64,000 nt of DNA from Litoditis marina (Eukaryota > Nematoda > Chromadorea > Rhabditida > Rhabditidae): NCBI GenBank assembly GCA_964036275.1, contig OZ038437.1, positions 9,496,304 to 9,560,303 of the forward strand, given 5' to 3'. Positions within the stretch are counted from its first letter, which is position 1. Each line of letters starts with the position of its first letter. Made by a program: the position numbers and the translations under genes. The notes under the pieces were generated by a model. The model had not been told where the DNA came from. It was given only the letters and a program-made list of their open reading frames with translations, and made no database searches. This document shows, piece by piece, positions 22,758-34,700 of the stretch.

Positions 22758-22823
22758 TGAGTCATCTAAGCTACCGGCTGTTGCATCAGTTGTCAGGTGA
22801 CTCAAGAGAGCTGTGTATATAAA
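22758..22823 (+). promoter_or_regulatory. Promoter block of crystallin-like copy 2
   Basis: Contains TGAGTCA (22758-22764), CTACCGGCTGTTGC (from 22771), TGACTCA (22798-22804) and TATATAAA (22816-22823), followed by CCTCT. The same words in the same order and spacing occur upstream of the thaumatin-like gene on the minus strand (41871-41814). The TATA box is 334 bp before the ATG in both, to within a few bases, which implies a leader exon or trans-splicing. TGACTCA is the classical AP-1/bZIP site. Confidence 0.7.
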
Positions 22824-23156
22824 CCTCTCCCAATTTAGTATTCATCTCACTCCTCTCTCGGCGTTTGCCTTTCTCTCTCTTTGCAACGACTAATGAAAAC
22901 CTCATGCTTCTTTCCACAATGACAGTCTTCCCACCCGTCTTGATTTTCGAATCTGACTAATGAGTTACATTCTTTTGCATGATTCATTTCTTAACATAAA
23001 GTTGTTGACGTACAGCCATTTCAAACGTAGAAACACCTTACTTGTTTGAGTAAGCCCAATGCGTTCGTTTCCTGTAGCCTGATGCGTTTTTGTTCGATAT
23101 GTTGTCTCGTGGAACAGTTACTACAATCTCATACCCGCTCTACTCATTTTCAGAAG

Positions 23157-23831
23157 ATGATGTTCGCACTCCTCCTTGCTGCCCTTATTCCTCTCTCATC
23201 GGCTTCAGCCGATTTCCTCGACAAAAACGACTGTCGTACCGCGGACCACAACTGTGCCGTGATGTGGACTGATAACAACTGTCGAGGAGAACCATTCTAC
23301 ATGGTTTCGGGAGGTAGAAGTATCAATATGGTGGAACTCAAAGGAAAGGTTAGTTCATGTTATGAATTATTGTAATCTAGAAATGAGAGGCACTCTCAAC
23401 ATGACATTCGTCTGGGGAATATGGAGAAAAGGTGCATTGTTTATTTTCCTATGGTTTGAAATAAATGTATTTCCGTATAAACAAGGACAAAATGAACATA
23501 TTTCCAAATATGCTAATTGAAACTCACATGAGTTTATTTTTTGTGGAGAGTCTCTATGTAAATAGTCTTCTAAAACTTTCGTGCGTGTATGTTCGTTTTG
23601 GCTAGCGCAGTAAATTCCCACTCATAGGTTTCTATTTCAAAATTATTCATACGAACACGCCTATCAGTTTTTATTAGATATTTTCAGGCATCGAGCACTT
23701 TTGTGACAGAAGGTTGTACTCTGCATGTATTTGATGACAAGAACTTCGCCGGAAACACCTACACTCTGACCGGGGGATATACTGACATGACCGCCAATGC
23801 AAAAACCGGAAGTGTCAAATGCGTGTGTTAA
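23157..23831 (+). CDS. Secreted single-domain beta/gamma-crystallin-like protein, copy 2
   Basis: Exons 23157-23348 and 23688-23831, 111 residues, nearly identical to copy 1 (differences include DNNC for DTNC, KGK for KEN and NAKTG for NAEIG). Signal peptide, then two Greek-key motifs, one per exon. The donor AAAG|GTTAGT and acceptor TTTTCAG are normal; AATAAA at 23846-23851. Promoter block with TATATAAA at 22816-22823. This is probably the functional copy. The exon-per-motif split agrees with the known modular build of beta/gamma-crystallins. Confidence 0.85.
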
Positions 23832-23897
23832 AATCAAGTTGCGTGAATAAAGCTGTTCTGTTCTTTTCTGAATGTTCCATGGCAGAAAATCTCAAGT

Positions 23898-24438
23898 TAG
23901 AAATACACATCACTATAGGCTGAGTGTACCTTCCAGCGTTATCGCACGGGTAACCGTACATGATCTTTTAACCTCCCCAACTCATTCGATCGACTCTCCC
24001 TTTAAAAGAAAACGAAGCCAGAAACTGGACGAAACCTACCCCCGCCTAATGCAACATGTCTAACAAGTTAGGAGAAAAACTTTGTACATAATTCTATTCA
24101 TATTCACAAACCAATAAAGTCAGATGTCCACTGGTGATGAACTACGTCGTTCACAGTTTTTTTCAACTGGAAGAAAAATAGTTGTTCGTTCACACTAGTA
24201 TAGTTTGCGTGGAACATTAGCGAGCAACAAAGTAGGCAGAACAGGAGTAGTATAACATTCGGGAACCATATTGCAAACAACATTTCTGGATTGTTCAACT
24301 ACCTCCATTTCTGTTTGACGGTTGGTGTCGGCTGGATTTGGTTGCGTTGTAGTTTGGTCGGTGACCTCACCTTGAACGGCGTCTTGTTTTGATTGTCTGG
24401 CAATGAATCCGGCCTTCCGCTGGTTCTGGGTCTCAAAA
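23898..24438 (+). repeat. 541-bp inverted repeat, left arm
   Basis: Pairs with 25148-25688, nearly base for base, from TAGAAATACACATCACTATAGG to CTGGTTCTGGGTCTCAAAA. The spacer is 709 bp. The left arm covers the 3' flank of crystallin copy 2 and part of the ORF1 relic. Confidence 0.9.
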
Positions 24439-24842
24439 TTACCCACATGAAAAGTTGACATAGAAGCATCAGATTTTATTACATTGGAAAGTTCAATTAG
24501 ACAAGGAAAGGGATCACAATTTTTGATAGAAACTTCGAGTGGACGAGATAAAGCATATTGACGTGGTTTTCTCAAACGGTGGAGAATTGGAACATAAGGT
24601 GGAGAGATGGACACCAAATTGCAAATTGCATTCGCCTTTTTCTTTGTTGTGGAACTCCCTGATGGATCATAAGTAGTGAGACATCGGCGATCGTTGAAAG
24701 GGTATAGTTCGAATTGAATAAGAGTGGGCAGAGATTGAGTCAGATTGTCGATTTTGGAGTTGAGTGTTTTGATTTCCCTCAAAATGGAAGAAAAATGGGT
24801 TCGAGATGATACCATTTTCGGACGAGGCGACAGAATAATCAA
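24195..24842 (-). pseudogene. LINE ORF1-like relic, uninterrupted copy
   Basis: A 215-codon frame similar over most of its length to residues 3-190 of the frame at 45722-46714 (coiled N-terminus EIKTLNSKIDNLTQSL, RRCLTTYD where the other has RRCLTIYGLPE, then RKAGFIARQSKQDA). It diverges near the C-terminus. It represents the site before insertion of the hAT-type element found in the paralogue at 20.7-22.1 kb. Confidence 0.65.
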
Positions 24843-25147
24843 TCGAGAAAGAGGTCACCGCTCACGACTAGGCAGAGGGGTGTTATAAATCGCTGAAAGT
24901 TGAAGATATGAGAAAGCGAAAGCAAAGTTGATGAGTATATATTCAGATAGAAAAAAATGTCGAGAAGTAAGGAACTGCTCTGCCGCTACAATATCATTAC
25001 TTAAAGATGATATATAAAACCGGTTCTTGAGTGATTTTCATTAGCAATTATGTGAACTTCTCTGGTAGTTTTGTAAAGAAACTTGTCCGTATTGTTTTAA
25101 ATCAGATGAAAACTTTCTACTTGTCATTCGGTCTGATCCATGTAACG

Positions 25148-25688
25148 TTTTGAGACCCAGAACCAGCGGAAGGCCGGATTCATTGCCAGACAATCAAAAC
25201 AAGACGCCGTTCAAGGTGAGGTCACCGACCAAACTACAACGCAACCAAATCCAGCCGACACCAACCGTCAAACAGAAATGGAGGTAGTTGAACAATCCAG
25301 AAATGTTGTTTGCAATATAGTTCCCGAATGTTATACTACTCCTGTTCTGCCTACTTTGTTGCTCGCTAATGTTCCACGCAAACTATACTAGTGTGAACGA
25401 ACAACTATGTTTCTTCCAGTTGAAAAAAACTGTGAACGACGTAGTTCATCACCAGTGGACATCTGACTTTATTGGTTTGTGAATATGAATAGAATTATGT
25501 ACAAAGTTTTTCTCCTAACTTGTTGGACATGTTGCATTAGGCGGGGGTAGGTTTCGTCCAGTTTCTGGCTTCGTTTTCTTTGAAAGGGAGAGTCGATCGA
25601 ATGAGTTGGGAAGGTTAAAAGATCATGTACGGTTACCCGTGCGATAACGCTGGAAGGTACACTCAGCCTATAGTGATGTGTATTTCTA
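25148..25688 (-). repeat. 541-bp inverted repeat, right arm
   Basis: Reverse complement of 23898-24438 with very few differences seen. It ends 94 bp before the stop codon of the thaumatin-like gene, which reads toward it, so it forms that gene's 3' flank. Confidence 0.9.
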
Positions 25689-25782
25689 GTAGTTTTTTTT
25701 TCCGTTCGTAGATTGCTTCCGACGTGTTACAGTGGTATTTTGCGAATCTCACGAACAGAATAGACAAATTTTGTTCAGGTGG

Positions 25783-28700
25783 TCATCCGCAGAAAATGAT
25801 CTTGTAGTTGGAGCTCGCTCTTCCCTCGGCTCCGGAGCAGGTGAAAGTGGATGTCTGATTGTCATAGGCGTAGCTGTAGGCGGTGGGACAGTTTTCCTGA
25901 AAAAACTATGTTTTACACTCTACTTTTCCGGAACTGGAGTTTTAACGAAAAGAAACTATTCCTGCAACGAAACACAGAATTTCGGGTTTCATACTTTCCG
26001 CCTTTTACAGCACTTCAGTTTATACCAACGTGCGTGAAATTGCGGAGCCGGTGGTCCAGCTGGTTATTTTTTTTGAACTCTAACCTCTGTATAACGAATT
26101 TTATCCGGCTGTTCTCTTTTTGTTTGTGTTTTCGTTGTTTACCTTGAATAGCTTGGCGTGTTCGTTGGATCTGCAGGCCTGGGGAGTGCCGTACTGCCCG
26201 CGGCAGCACATTCTGTCGGTGTTGTACTTCAGACAACCACTCTTACAGGCCACCTGTGACAAACACACAGTAGACTGGATGATAGTGTATACATTCGTAC
26301 AGCCACCAGTTAAATTTTGAAACTACTGAATGAGAACATTGATTATTTGTTCTAGCCCTAAGCGTTATCCCTGGAGTAGCTTGAAGTGCAAAACCGGATG
26401 GTAACTGCTTATATTGGGTGCCAAATTCAAAAATTTGTTGCTCTCGCGGGAATCGAACCTGCGTTCAAACTATTCGCAGCAGGGCGCTAACCACTGCGCC
26501 CTTAGTGAACGTAACCGGCAAGCTTTGAAATCGAAGACATGTGTGCGTACACAGTGGAAAGTGAGATATACAGTACCCTCCCGCCTTTCCGTTGCGACGA
26601 TTATATGTTCGATCAATGACAGTTTTGTTTCCACATGTCAAACCACTTACGGTCCAGTTGTCCTTGTTTTTGACAGCCAAATCGGCCGGACCCTTGGGGT
26701 TCAGGTCTCCGTGGCATGAACCAGCCTTTCCGCATTTCTTCCCGTCTGCAAGTGTGAAAGAACCAAAATACCTGAGTATTATACTAGAAGAAAATCAAAT
26801 AGTCACGTAGCATTCTAATGTTGATTCGTTCACTTTGTCATTGCACTTTCGTGAGTTCTGCCGTGTTTTACATGTTTCAAATGACGTACAATTGACTGAC
26901 AATTGCCTAACAATTGACTAGTATTTCGAGCCTTCCTGGTACTTTCACTGTTTTACGAATTTCTCTTTGCTCTTTGAAAACTAAAAAAATTGGTGCCTGT
27001 CATTGACGCTATTTTTCTTTATAGCAATTGGTCAGAAATCAAGGAGCAAGGGAGAAGGGGAGGGGGGGGGGGTGTAAATACAAGCTTAGTCATTGCGATG
27101 CAAATGTGATTCTCACTTTTTCCACCAGAGAATGTTCCATCGATTGGTTCTACTGTGACAACGATGTTATGACCGTATGATTAGGTTAATGTGCTCAGTA
27201 AGAGATGTACTCAAAACCGTTTCGACCCTGATTCAAGACGGTTTTGGGTTTTCTCAGAGGGTTGGGTCATCATCAGTTGAACCCCTCTGAGAAAATGAAA
27301 ACAGGACGAAAAGACTTACTGACCGTCTTCTAGCGGAGAATTTGAGAAAAATGAACATTGCTCTAACTTCATTGCTTATTTCAAGCTCGAAAGCTGGTAT
27401 ACGTGTTTCCACCTTACCATGTAAAATGGTGGAAGGCAGTGGGGCAATTTCGCCAAACCAACTCGAGCAAAACACGCTTTTGAATTTATATTAGGTTATT
27501 TTATTTGAACAAAATATAATTGTGTCACTAGGACGTTTGGATGGTGGTATGATTAGGTTAATGTGCTCAGTAAGAGATGTACTCAAAACCGTTTCGACCC
27601 TGATTCAAGACGGTTTTGTGTTTTCTCAGAGGGTTGGGTCATCATCAGTTGAACATCTCTGAGAAAATTAAAACAGGACGAAAAGACTTACTGACCGTCT
27701 TCTAGCGGAGAATTGAGAAAAATGAACATTGCTCTAACTTCATTGCACATTTCAAGCTCGAAAGCTGGTATACGTGTTTCCACCTTACCATGTTAAATGG
27801 CGGAAGGCAGTGGGGCGATTTCGCCAAACCAACTCGAGGAAAACACGTTTTTGAATTATGACCGTTCACCAGACTGACGTCATAGAAGTCTTGGTTCCCA
27901 TGACCTCCCAGTGTAAACTCAGCTAAGGTTGCGGGAGGCTCACCACCCGTACCCCCGCATTGCACTGCGTTCTGAAAAAAACAATTAGGAATTAAAGGAA
28001 GTTTCTCTATAGAGCACAGGGTAGGTCTGATTGAGGCTTCGCGACAAGCGCACTTCATATTTTGGTAACTGCATTTCATATCGAATGCGCCATGTTACTG
28101 ATTGAGAGGTGGTTGATTGACGCTAGCGATACTGGTTAGCCGTAATCGGTTTCAATTCTGCCCAGGTTCATTTTATTGACAGAATATTAGTTTAACTAAA
28201 GCCTGATGGGTACTGTTAAAAATGTGCGCGATTTAGGTTTCACAGTCACAAGTGGTTTGACATTCGCCGATCATTGCAAACGTATAGTCGCTGCAGCTAA
28301 AAGAAGGACATACAATATGTTCAAAACTTTGAAACTGAAGAATAAGTTCACGTGGATCAAGGTTTATAAAACATACATTCGTCCTATTGTTGAGAGTGGC
28401 TGCACTGTGTTCAACTCTGAGAGAATGTGTGCAAAATCAATCGAATCAGTGCAGAATGACTTCACTAGGAAGTTATTTATGCGACTAGGAGGTTATACTT
28501 ATTGTAAAATACCATCAGCTGAGTTTAGAAATAAGAAATTGGGTCTTAACTCATTAGAGAAAAGACGTAACCTCTTTGATTTGATCATGGTTCACAATTT
28601 CGCGCCAGCCCATGCCAAAATACTATTGATTTTGTGTGTGAATAGTGTGAATGGTAAGAAGAATAAAGAGTGCCAGAAAGGTCCAGGTTAGTTGGCCTTT

Positions 28701-31700
28701 CTGGTGTTTTGCTATAATTTTTATGGTGGTTCAGTAATAGTTAGCAATGGAACTGGGCGAACAACGCTAAGATAATATACATTCCAACAAGAGTTGGATG
28801 GCCAAGGAGATACGAACACAAGCAGGAATTCCGATACGAATAAACAGACCGTGAGAACAACCAGTATTTTGTTAATGTCAACGATAACAGAAGATAACGA
28901 TACATATGTTTACTGATCACAACGTAACAACACAGGGAATATCAATAATGTATCAGGATATCGTAAGAAGTGACCTCGTATATTGTATGAAATCGTTTAG
29001 CACCTAATTCTCGTGTATAACTTGTATTCGTAGAGATTGTATGCTCGTATTCGTGAATGGTAACTCGTAAATGTGACCATCGTATATATAGACTCGTATT
29101 TTGTGGGGAGATCGTGTAACATAACAAAAAAAGAAAGAAAGACAGAAAGAAACCCGGTCAATTTCGTAACATCGTAAAAAGTGACCCGTTGTATTTGTTA
29201 AAAATGATGACGAAATCTAGCACCATCATTGCGCCAGACTCAAAATGGGTCTGGCTCAATAACGGGCGCTTTCGTCGTGTCGTGTGTGACTCGTTACGCG
29301 ACATACCCCAGAGGCATAGGTGACAACAAAGGAGTATGTAGGTGTAATAAGCTAAGAAGAGGATCGTATGTCGTATAATTGTGGGGTGCTCGTATTCGTA
29401 GTCGGTCACTTCTTAATATGGCAAACGTGCCAGCTCGTCTCGGTGTGCGTCGCTCTCACACAGCGCAGAGTGGTGTTCGGGCGATCGGCACCAGTGGCAC
29501 AGCTCCGTCTTCGTGCAGGGAGTATCGTGACGTCTGAGGCAACGGCGGCACAGGTGATTCTCGGACACAATTCGGAGGCGTTCGCTGACCCGGCGGACTT
29601 CCTTGCATCTATCGTAGAACATGTGGTTCTTACCGCAGAAAACACACGGACTCTGACGCGGCGATCGAGTGTTGCGACGAGGGCTCGTGCGTCTGTCCCG
29701 GGAACGATCCCCACGGAAACGCGGAGGAGAACGGACTCGGCAAGGAGAACGGCGAGGGGGCGAGTTCTGACGAGGGGGTCCTGCCATCGCCGGAGGAGCA
29801 CGAACCGGGGAAACATCCCGTAGAGCTACACCATGGTGACCAGCTTCCCTTAGGGGAGGAAAGTTCACCGGGCCCATGTCCATGTTCTCGTTTGGACGAA
29901 TCAGTTGGTTGACTGCCATCTGGAAATTGTCACACATTATTGTTTTCGATCGTTTCGTATTAGTCTCAAACTCCACTTGCTGAGCCCACGTACGTTTCAA
30001 AGGGGAGATGAATGCGTGATTACTATCACCCTCCCCCCTTTCCAGAGTCGTACATTGATCGTTAATCGTACACTGATTTGACTGTCCATCCCTACCACCC
30101 TTAAGGCGAGGCTGCTCGTTGATTGATGCTGTAGCCAAAACGTTCGTAATAAATGTGTCGTTGCTAGCTTCGTAACTAACCAAAATATCCTGCATTTGAA
30201 TCGTCAGCGCTGCATTCTGGGCCTTCACCTCCTGCACCGATTGTTGCATCATCTCGTTGTCTTGCTTTTGTTGCTGCAGTTGACGAGTGACCGATGTAGC
30301 CAGTTCCTCCAGCTTTCGAACCATGACATTCTTCTGACTGTCTAGACCGTCAGCGAGAGTATGAAGTCCATCCAGAGTCACTTCTTTCAGCTTTACGATG
30401 ATATCAGCCAAGTAATGAGCCAAGTAGTCCGGCTGAAAATTGGGTAATTATGCTATTGTATACCTTGGTTTTTGTAATCCCCTTTGACCGGATCATGGTA
30501 CATCGTTCGTGACAAAAGGATCGTTATTTTCTAGTACATGAAATAATGGTTACACAAATTTCTCGTAAATGTAACTTGTGAAATATAAACATTCTCTCGT
30601 AAATGAGATAGTACTCTATTGGACATTTGCTCGTAACGGAATGACGTGAAAAAAAATCGGTCGTTGTTCCTCGTGGGTTATTCGTATACGTCATGATAAC
30701 TTTCTAATATCCAACTTACGTCAGTTTGGTGTCCCACGTCGTGTAGAAGATCATCTTCCATGTCGATAGATTTGTTGAGTAGATTGTCGGAAGAGACTGA
30801 CATTTCCTGTAACATTGATATTGTGAGAGATTGTATTCGGAGGATCGTACATGATAATAGTTAATGACATATTCAAAGAAATTGTGAAACATCAAACAGA
30901 GAAATTGAAGGATCGATAATGTTACATAGTTTGTGAAATCAATCGTTATAGTAATTGTAAATTTTGTGTCTAATAATCGCGTGTCGTCTTGTACACTTAT
31001 AATCGAATGTGTGTGAGATCTACGTCTCTATTTCATCTTCGTAATATTTCACGTCCTTTTTTGCCTGTCGATCAGGCTGAGTTCGACTACTCGAACGCTC
31101 TGTGCTGATGATGTCTGTGTCAGTCGTTCGTATCTCTAATGGTATGAGATGATTAATCGATCGTTTCATTGTACCTCCGCTTGTCGTTCGTATTGTGGCG
31201 GATCGTACTACGTTGTCTTCACCTTTGTGTAGCTGTTGTATAATGGCAAGCTTCCACTTGCTCCTGGGTTGTAAATCTTCCGCGCAGATGACTACTTCCC
31301 CGATTCTTGGCTCCAGCGATGTGTACGTAGCTTCGTGGGATGACCTGTTCTTTTCGCGGAGAGTGTTCAAGTACTGTTCGTGCCATATTTTCCAAAATTT
31401 CTCTAGTCGTGCGTTAGCGGAAGTATTCCATTGTATTACTTGTTGTCTCGTGTCCATGATATTTAATGTGTATTCCTCCTCGTCCTGTCCTTTCATCAAG
31501 CTTAGAGATGATTGTGCTGATACATTAATAAGGTCGGCTGGGCTCAGAGTGATTTTATCGTTAATGTCTCCCTTCGTAGTGGTGATGGGTCTTGTATTTA
31601 ATACGCTCTCGACCTCATGCAACATTGTTTCAAATTCTCTATATGATAATGATTCCAATCGTATTGTTTTTCGTAAGCTCGATTTCACTATTCCTACCAA

Positions 31701-34700
31701 TCGTTCGTAGACTCCTCCTTTCCATGGAGATAGCGGCGTTATGAATCGCCACTCGACTCGTGTTTTCAATAGGAAATCGTTGATTTGTCTTGTTGTCGTT
31801 TTTTCCAGCATTGTATTGTTAATTATGTCTTCACCCATTATGAAGCATTTCGCGTTGTCTGATGTGATGCTGTCTGAAACTCCTCTTCTGGCGAAGAATC
31901 GACGCATTGATGCAATGAATTCCAAAGCTGAGTTGTCGGCTACCAATTCAATATGTATAGCTCTTGTTGCAAAACACGTGAATATGTGAAACCATACTTT
32001 TTGTTCGTAAGCTTGTCCTAAATAGGTTTTGTGTATCATGAATGGTCCCGCGTAGTCAATTCCTGAGTGCTGGAATGGTCGGCTGCGAGTCACTCGTTCA
32101 TGCGGTAATTGTGGGGGCAAGGGGTATTTGTATGGTCGTCCTGCTACTCGTTTGCATCGTACACATCTACAAATTACTCCCACTACGGCATTTCTTCCTT
32201 GTTTAACCCAATATTTCGTTCTAAGTCTCGTAAGTGTCATTTCTTTCCCTCCATGCAATGTCTCTGCATGAGCTCGTTGGATGATCAGTTTTGTCCAAGG
32301 ATGATTTCGTGATAGCCATATTGGTTGTCTAGCGTCGTAACTCAATTCGGAATTACCTAGTCTGCCTCTGAATCTCAGCAGACCTTGTTCGTCTATCATT
32401 GTATCATTGCTTCTAGATATGTCATGTTGAACTTCTTCCCAGTTTTCCAGTTGATGTTGTTTCGTTATCCAATTTTCGATTCCCTTGAGTTGTGTTATTG
32501 TTGATTTGTTGAATAGGTTCAATTGTGGAAGTCGTAACATCATTTCTTCTGTTCTATTCTTACTCAACTTGTCGATTATTCTCTTTTTTATGAAACGCCA
32601 TACATAAGTCATGATTCGTGTCAGTTTATCGGCGTTGTTTGTTCTATCGTATGGTATGATCGATTTTGTTTGTTCTGCCATTGTGAAATTCGTGCGTACT
32701 TCTTCTCGTATTATGGGCTCGTATGATTTGTCGGGTTTGTTGAACTTCAGCTTACTATGTGGCCATCTAGTTGTTTCATCCAATAACCATCTCGGCCCGT
32801 TCCACCAGATGTGATCATCGATTGTTTCGGCCGACAGACCACGCGTAATGCAATCCGCTGGGTTATCATTAGTGGCTACATAATGCATCTCAACCTGAAT
32901 TCCCTCTAGCTTCCACTCGTATTGTATATTGTTGATTTCGTCTACTCTATTTTTTACGAACACTTTCAGGCTACTGTCTGAATGTATCCAATAGAGGGCC
33001 GGTTGTGAGTCAGAAAAGATATGTATCTGACGTATTGGGAGTTTTAACTGTTGTAGTAGGAATTTCACCAATTTCATCCCCAGGAGACACGCCACTAACT
33101 CTAGCCTAGGGGTAGATGTCTTACCCTTTGGTTTTACTCTGGCCTTTGCCATCATCAAGTTGCTTGTTGGAGGTCTCCCGTCGTCGTAACAAGTAATCAG
33201 GTATGTACAGGCGCCGAATGCTATTCCTGATGCATCTCCAAACATGCAGATGATGTGTTTAGCATGCTCGTCTTGGGTTGTCATATGTCGTGGGATTCTC
33301 TTACTCGTGTGTTGTATTTCTTCCCATAATCCATTCCATTGTATCGTCTCGTTTTCCGTGAGTTTCTCATCCCAGTCTTTATTCCTTTTCCACAGTTCGC
33401 TCACAAACAGTTTGACTCGTATGAACACTGGAGATAGTAAGCCTAGAGGGTCGTATGTTCCGCAAATGGTACTTAATACCTTTCTCTTCGTGTCTGGATG
33501 ATTGTCTTGTTTGCTAACCCGTAGATCTAAAGTATCGTCGATTGTGTTCCACCCGATGCCCAACAGTTTGCTGTTTATCGGTTCCTTTGCTCTATCTTGT
33601 TCTTCAATTGTTTTGAATGCTTCTAACGCGTTTGTTGTAAATTCTCGTAAATTCATTCTCATGTTTGCAAAAACTTGTTTTGTCGCTTTGTAACTGTTGA
33701 TTACTTCGTTTTCTGTTGTGCACCCCACTGCTAAATTGTCCACGTAGATGTTGTCAGATAGATTGGATCCACAATCATGTTTAATTTTCTCCAGATTGTG
33801 TTGGATGGTCATCGCCAAAAGGTATGGCGATGCCGAAACCCCGAATGGTACTCTCGTATATCTCAATCTCGTTATGTTGTCACTCGTAATAGGCTTTGTT
33901 AAATCTCGTAACCATAGGATTCTAGTAGCATCTCTATCGTCTTCGTGTAATCTGACTTGGTGAAATGCTTTTTCAATATCCGATATTACCAGGTATTTGT
34001 GAGTTCGTGCTCGTAAAATGATCCCTGCTATGTCAGGTAAAATGGTTGGCCCTTGGTGAACCACTTGGTTGAGTGACACTTCCCCTCTCATATGAGCGGA
34101 AGCGTCTAGCACTACTCGTATTTTGGTTGTATTGCTCCCCGGTTTTATAACGGCTTGGTGCGGGATGTAGTATGTGACTCCTAGTGAGCGTTCGTGTGGG
34201 CATACCTCCAATATACCTGATTTTAGTTGTTCTTGGAAAATATTGTCGTATTTGTGTAACATCCCTTCTTGTTTTCCTAGTGATTTTATTAATGATTCTA
34301 ATCGTCGAAGAGCTAGTCCAAAATTGTCATTGACCGCTGGGTGATCTTGTTTGAAAGGAAATCGGACGTAAGTGAAGCCATCCCGGATTTCAGTCGTGTC
34401 CTTAAACATTTGTACCACTTTCTTGTTTATTTGATCGTCCCAGGTCGGGTCCGGGTCGTCTTTTATTCCCAATGCCTCGTATTCCCATAGCTTGTCGTAA
34501 TCGTGTCGTTCGTTTATCATCGTAAGATTAATCAAGGAATGTTCTTCTTCTTCTTCGGACTCCGATGAGCCGCATCCCGAAACTACTGGGCCGAAAATCG
34601 TTGGTGTCACCACTAAACCGGATGGCAATCGTAAACTGGTCTCCGATTCCTCGATGATATTCCAGTATTCGTCCATTCCGATCAGAATCTCTGGTTCTAC

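Noticed and set aside
29368..29823. 151-aa plus-strand frame
   Set aside because: It is the mirror of the Arg-rich accessory exon; base composition alone keeps it open.
29413..30432. Retroviral-type envelope gene after pol
   Set aside because: No signal peptide, membrane span or glycosylation-rich ectodomain; zinc knuckles and coiled coil instead.
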